A program made the position numbers and the translations under genes. From Bacillota bacterium (GTDB taxonomy: Bacteria > Bacillota_E > Sulfobacillia > Sulfobacillales > Sulfobacillaceae): 8,686 nucleotides of DNA. This document shows positions 6,256-8,686 of this stretch, in pieces; the first letter of the stretch is position 1; every line of letters begins with the position of its first letter. Location: assembly GCA_021802375.1 (NCBI GenBank), contig JAKAAL010000135.1, positions 1 through 8,686 on the forward strand. The letters are read 5' to 3'. The notes under the pieces are model-generated. The model worked only from the letters and a program-made list of their open reading frames with translations, did no database searches and was not told the DNA's origin.

Positions 6256-6292
6256 CAATTTCTGGAACGCTGGAAATTGCCGCTGTGATAAT
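6256..6292 (+). promoter_or_regulatory. Inverted repeat and extended -10-like sequence ahead of the acyl-CoA ligase gene
   Basis: CAATTTC (6256-6262) and GAAATTG (6273-6279) are a perfect 7-bp inverted repeat with a 10-base spacer. Just downstream TGTGATAAT (6284-6292) resembles an extended -10 element; no -35 box is convincing. The gap between the dehydrogenase and ligase genes is 130 bases, long enough for a separate promoter with an operator overlapping it. This is a pattern observation without a known regulator match. Confidence 0.3.
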
Positions 6293-6371
6293 GTAATGAT
6301 ATCCTCTGGGCAATATCCCGATACAGACGCGATTTATTTCAAAATACGTCACACGGTTATGGAGGGATACT

Positions 6372-7973
6372 ATGGACAGGCTCACCACCTCATATTGGCC
6401 CGCTGACACCTCTTACGACATCTTGCCCCTTACCGTAGGAGAAGTGTTGAAGCGCGCATATCAGTCTGACCCAAATCACATCGCATTAATTGAAGGGATT
6501 GCTAAGCCATCAGAACGACGTATATGGACCTATGAAAACCTCTGGAACGAAGCCGAATGCTGTGCACAAGCCCTATTGAAACATTTTCAACCGCGTGATC
6601 GCATTGCCGTATGGGCGAACAACATCCCCGAGTGGGTTATCCTGGAATTCGGATCCGCCCTCGCCAATATTACCCTGGTTACTGTTAATCCTGCGTACCA
6701 AGCGAAGGAACTTCAATTTGTGCTTGAACAATCTCAGGTATCCGGTCTTTTCATGGTGGAGGAATTCCACGGCAACAACCTGCGGACAGCCCTTAAGTCC
6801 ATCCAGTCCACTTTACCGAATTTGCGCTTGGTAATGTCATTTTCCGATTGGCCAGAGTTCTGCCAGTCACGCGTTGAGTCGACACTGTTGCCCGAAGTCC
6901 ATCCCCATGATATTGCCCAAATTCAATACACGTCAGGCACTACCGGAGTTCCAAAGGGGGCGATGCTACACCATCTGGGGCTGATCAACAATGCACGCTT
7001 TGTGGCAATGAGGGGAGGCGCCAGAGACCACAATACATGGCTATCCGCCATCCCGCTCTTCCACTCGTCTGGTAGTGGGTTAGGCGTTTTAGGAGCCGTA
7101 CAAACATTGGGCACCCAAGTATTGGTCCCCCAATTTATTCCCAACACCGTCTTGGAGTTACTAGAAACTTATCATGTCGATATTGCCCCCATGGTACCTA
7201 CAATGATTAGCGCGATATTTTCCCATCCTGATTTATCGGGGCGCAACCTTGGTGATCTACGAAAAGTTTGGTCAGGGGGCACTAATGTCCCGCCTGATTT
7301 AGTACGTCAAGTAGAAGAGACCACCCACGCTCACTTTAGCACCGTATTTGGACAAACAGAAGCTTCTCCCATCATTACCCAAACGCGCCCCGAGGATTCG
7401 ATAGAAGATAAAACACTCACGGTCGGCAAACCTTTGCCACAAATCGAGGTGAAAATAATCGATCCAAACACAAATACCATCTTGCCAATCAATGAAGCGG
7501 GAGAACTGTGCACTCGCGGTTACTTGCTAATGGATGGCTATTTCAATTTGCCGGATGCCACCAATCAGGCCATCGATCAGGATGGCTGGCTTCATACCGG
7601 TGATCTGTGCGCAATGGATGATCGAGGATATGTCCGTGTGGAAGGCCGAATAAAAGATCTCGTTATTCGCGGCGGAGAAAATATCTATCCTAAAGAGGTA
7701 GAAGATGTATTGCTTACCCATCCTGACGTCGTAGAAGCCGCTCTGGTCGGAATCCCTGACTCCTACTGGGGAGAACAATCGGCCGCCTTCGTTCAGCTTG
7801 TGCCAGGCTCTACTATCACCTTAGACGAATTACAGACCTTTGTCAAAGCGCTCCTTGCCAGCTATAAAGTGCCACGCTATTGGCGAATAATCGACCAGTT
7901 TCCCCGCACCCCTTTAGGCAAAATCCAAAAATTCCTCCTGCGTGAGCAATTTATGGAACCGCCTCAAAACTAA
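6372..7973 (+). CDS. AMP-forming acyl-CoA synthetase (ligase)
   Basis: This 533-residue member of the ANL adenylating family would activate a carboxylic acid with ATP to an acyl-adenylate and transfer it to CoA. Core motifs are intact: the P-loop-like YTSGTTGVPKG (TSGTTGVPKG at residues 187-196), FGQTEAS at 326-332, DGWLHTGD at 404-411 with the ribose-binding Asp411, and the hinge region GRIKDLVIRGGENIYPKEVE. Lys517 in PLGKIQK is the catalytic lysine of the C-terminal domain. The N-terminal SYWPADTS and NITLVTVNPAYQAKELQFVL resemble FadD-like fatty acyl-CoA synthases, but motifs do not define the substrate; a medium-chain fatty or aryl acid is possible. GGAGGG at 6361-6366 is 5 bases from the ATG. 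It lies 130 bases after the dehydrogenase and 45 before the crotonase gene, so it probably provides the CoA ester these enzymes use. Confidence 0.92.
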   Translation: MDRLTTSYWPADTSYDILPLTVGEVLKRAYQSDPNHIALIEGIAKPSERRIWTYENLWNEAECCAQALLKHFQPRDRIAVWANNIPEWVILEFGSALANITLVTVNPAYQAKELQFVLEQSQVSGLFMVEEFHGNNLRTALKSIQSTLPNLRLVMSFSDWPEFCQSRVESTLLPEVHPHDIAQIQYTSGTTGVPKGAMLHHLGLINNARFVAMRGGARDHNTWLSAIPLFHSSGSGLGVLGAVQTLGTQVLVPQFIPNTVLELLETYHVDIAPMVPTMISAIFSHPDLSGRNLGDLRKVWSGGTNVPPDLVRQVEETTHAHFSTVFGQTEASPIITQTRPEDSIEDKTLTVGKPLPQIEVKIIDPNTNTILPINEAGELCTRGYLLMDGYFNLPDATNQAIDQDGWLHTGDLCAMDDRGYVRVEGRIKDLVIRGGENIYPKEVEDVLLTHPDVVEAALVGIPDSYWGEQSAAFVQLVPGSTITLDELQTFVKALLASYKVPRYWRIIDQFPRTPLGKIQKFLLREQFMEPPQN

Positions 7974-8018
7974 TCATCACACCACCGAATTCTCACATAA
8001 GAGGAGGACACCATTACA

Positions 8019-8686
8019 ATGCCCACATCACTGACAACCCAATTGGATTCAGGAGTATATACCATTGTTCTTAATAGGCCGAAAGAATACAACGCGATTA
8101 CACCGAATCTACGTGATGAATTGGCTGCTGCGATTGAAGCAGCGAATGCCGATGACAATGCTCATGTTATCCTACTTCGTGCCGAGGGCCCTGCGTTTTG
8201 CGGAGGATATGACTTAGGTTGGTCTACCGAATATCAAACTCACGAAGAAAGCCCGAGCCGTCTTTGGGATTCTGTTGCAGATTACACAATGATGTCGCGC
8301 TTTGTTGATACCTACATGAAACTATGGTATTCCCATAAACCAACCATAGCGGCGGTTCAGGGGTGGTGCATTGGAGGCGGAACAGACATGGTCCTATGCG
8401 CAGACATCATTGTGGCCGCGGATAATGCGGTATTTGGTTACCCTCCCTCTCGTGTATGGGGGACACCGACAACCGCGATGTGGGTATATCGCATGGGACT
8501 GGAACGTGCCAAACGCTATTTATTAACCGGAGATGAAATTCCCGCTGCGGTGGCGGCTGAAATCGGCCTCATTTTAGAGGTGGTGCCCGAAAAGCAACTC
8601 CTTGAGCAGTCTCTTGCTCTGGCTCAGAGGATGGCAAAAGTGCCCATCAATCAACTGATTATGCTCAAACTTCTGTGCAATCAAAC
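8019..8686 (+). CDS. Crotonase-family protein (enoyl-CoA hydratase/isomerase-like), 3' end beyond window
   Basis: The frame is open from an ATG at 8019 to the window end, giving 222 codons of a family usually 255-300 residues long. GAGGAGG at 8001-8007 precedes the start by 11 bases. Crotonase features are clear: IVLNRPKEYNAI (residues 16-27), the first oxyanion-hole segment PAFCGGYDL (58-66) and the second, GWCIGGGTDMVLCADI (115-130). In classical enoyl-CoA hydratase two glutamates do the acid-base chemistry. The first position is Asp123 here (GGGTDM), and the second, normally in FGxPE, reads FGYPP with Pro143. The fold and CoA binding therefore look intact, but a standard hydratase mechanism is doubtful. 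Similar sequences with FGYPP and a W-G-TPTTAMW segment are, from memory, annotated as enoyl-CoA hydratases without proven activity. Its position 45 bases after the acyl-CoA ligase gene suggests co-transcription and action on that ligase's product. Confidence 0.85.
   Translation, partial: MPTSLTTQLDSGVYTIVLNRPKEYNAITPNLRDELAAAIEAANADDNAHVILLRAEGPAFCGGYDLGWSTEYQTHEESPSRLWDSVADYTMMSRFVDTYMKLWYSHKPTIAAVQGWCIGGGTDMVLCADIIVAADNAVFGYPPSRVWGTPTTAMWVYRMGLERAKRYLLTGDEIPAAVAAEIGLILEVVPEKQLLEQSLALAQRMAKVPINQLIMLKLLCNQ

Noticed and set aside
1..8686. CRISPR array, tRNA, rRNA or known riboswitch
   Set aside because: Reading both strands I saw no regularly spaced repeats, cloverleaf-like segments or conserved riboswitch cores. 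This was by eye; covariance-model searches were not possible.

Overview
The window reads as accessory chromosome of a Gram-positive-type bacterium of moderate GC. Most genes are preceded by strong GAGGAGG/GGAGG-like ribosome binding sites, and the solute-binding protein is a lipoprotein with an LAGC lipobox. The gene mix (dipeptide-type ABC transporter, acyl-CoA catabolism genes, decayed IS630-type element) would suit an environmental Firmicute such as the Sulfobacillus group. That assignment is inference from general style, not from a marker gene.

Layout. Positions 2-142 hold the last 46 codons of an unrecognised gene. Positions ~194-802 are a decayed GNAT-type acetyltransferase: its C-terminal half can be followed only by changing frame twice, once at an 8-G run. 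A good sigma-A-like promoter (775-803) overlaps the end of this pseudogene and faces a three-gene transporter operon: a family 5 solute-binding lipoprotein (904-2514), a DppB/OppB-type permease (2592-3545) and a DppC/OppC-type permease (3567-4496). A perfect 12-bp hairpin lies between the binding-protein and permease genes. No ATPase gene is present.

Positions 4497-5356 contain no intact gene. Within them is a 513-bp IS630-like remnant (about 4537-5049), bounded by ~30-bp inverted repeats and TA dinucleotides, with a frameshifted and truncated transposase. Beyond it are about 300 bases holding a possible reverse-strand gene remnant and the leader of the next gene.

Positions 5357-8686 carry three same-strand acyl-CoA metabolism genes: a 3-hydroxyacyl-CoA dehydrogenase, an AMP-forming acyl-CoA ligase, and a crotonase-family protein cut by the window end. 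Together they suggest activation of a carboxylic acid to its CoA thioester followed by beta-oxidation-like steps. The crotonase lacks both usual catalytic glutamates, so its reaction is uncertain, and acyl-CoA dehydrogenase and thiolase are not in the window. The transporter might supply a substrate, but nothing in the sequence links the two gene sets, and the IS remnant separates them.

I do not see a convincing new defence, mobile or regulatory system. The most interesting items are the deletion-derived IS630 element, the atypical crotonase, the intercistronic hairpin and the homopolymer-disrupted acetyltransferase.
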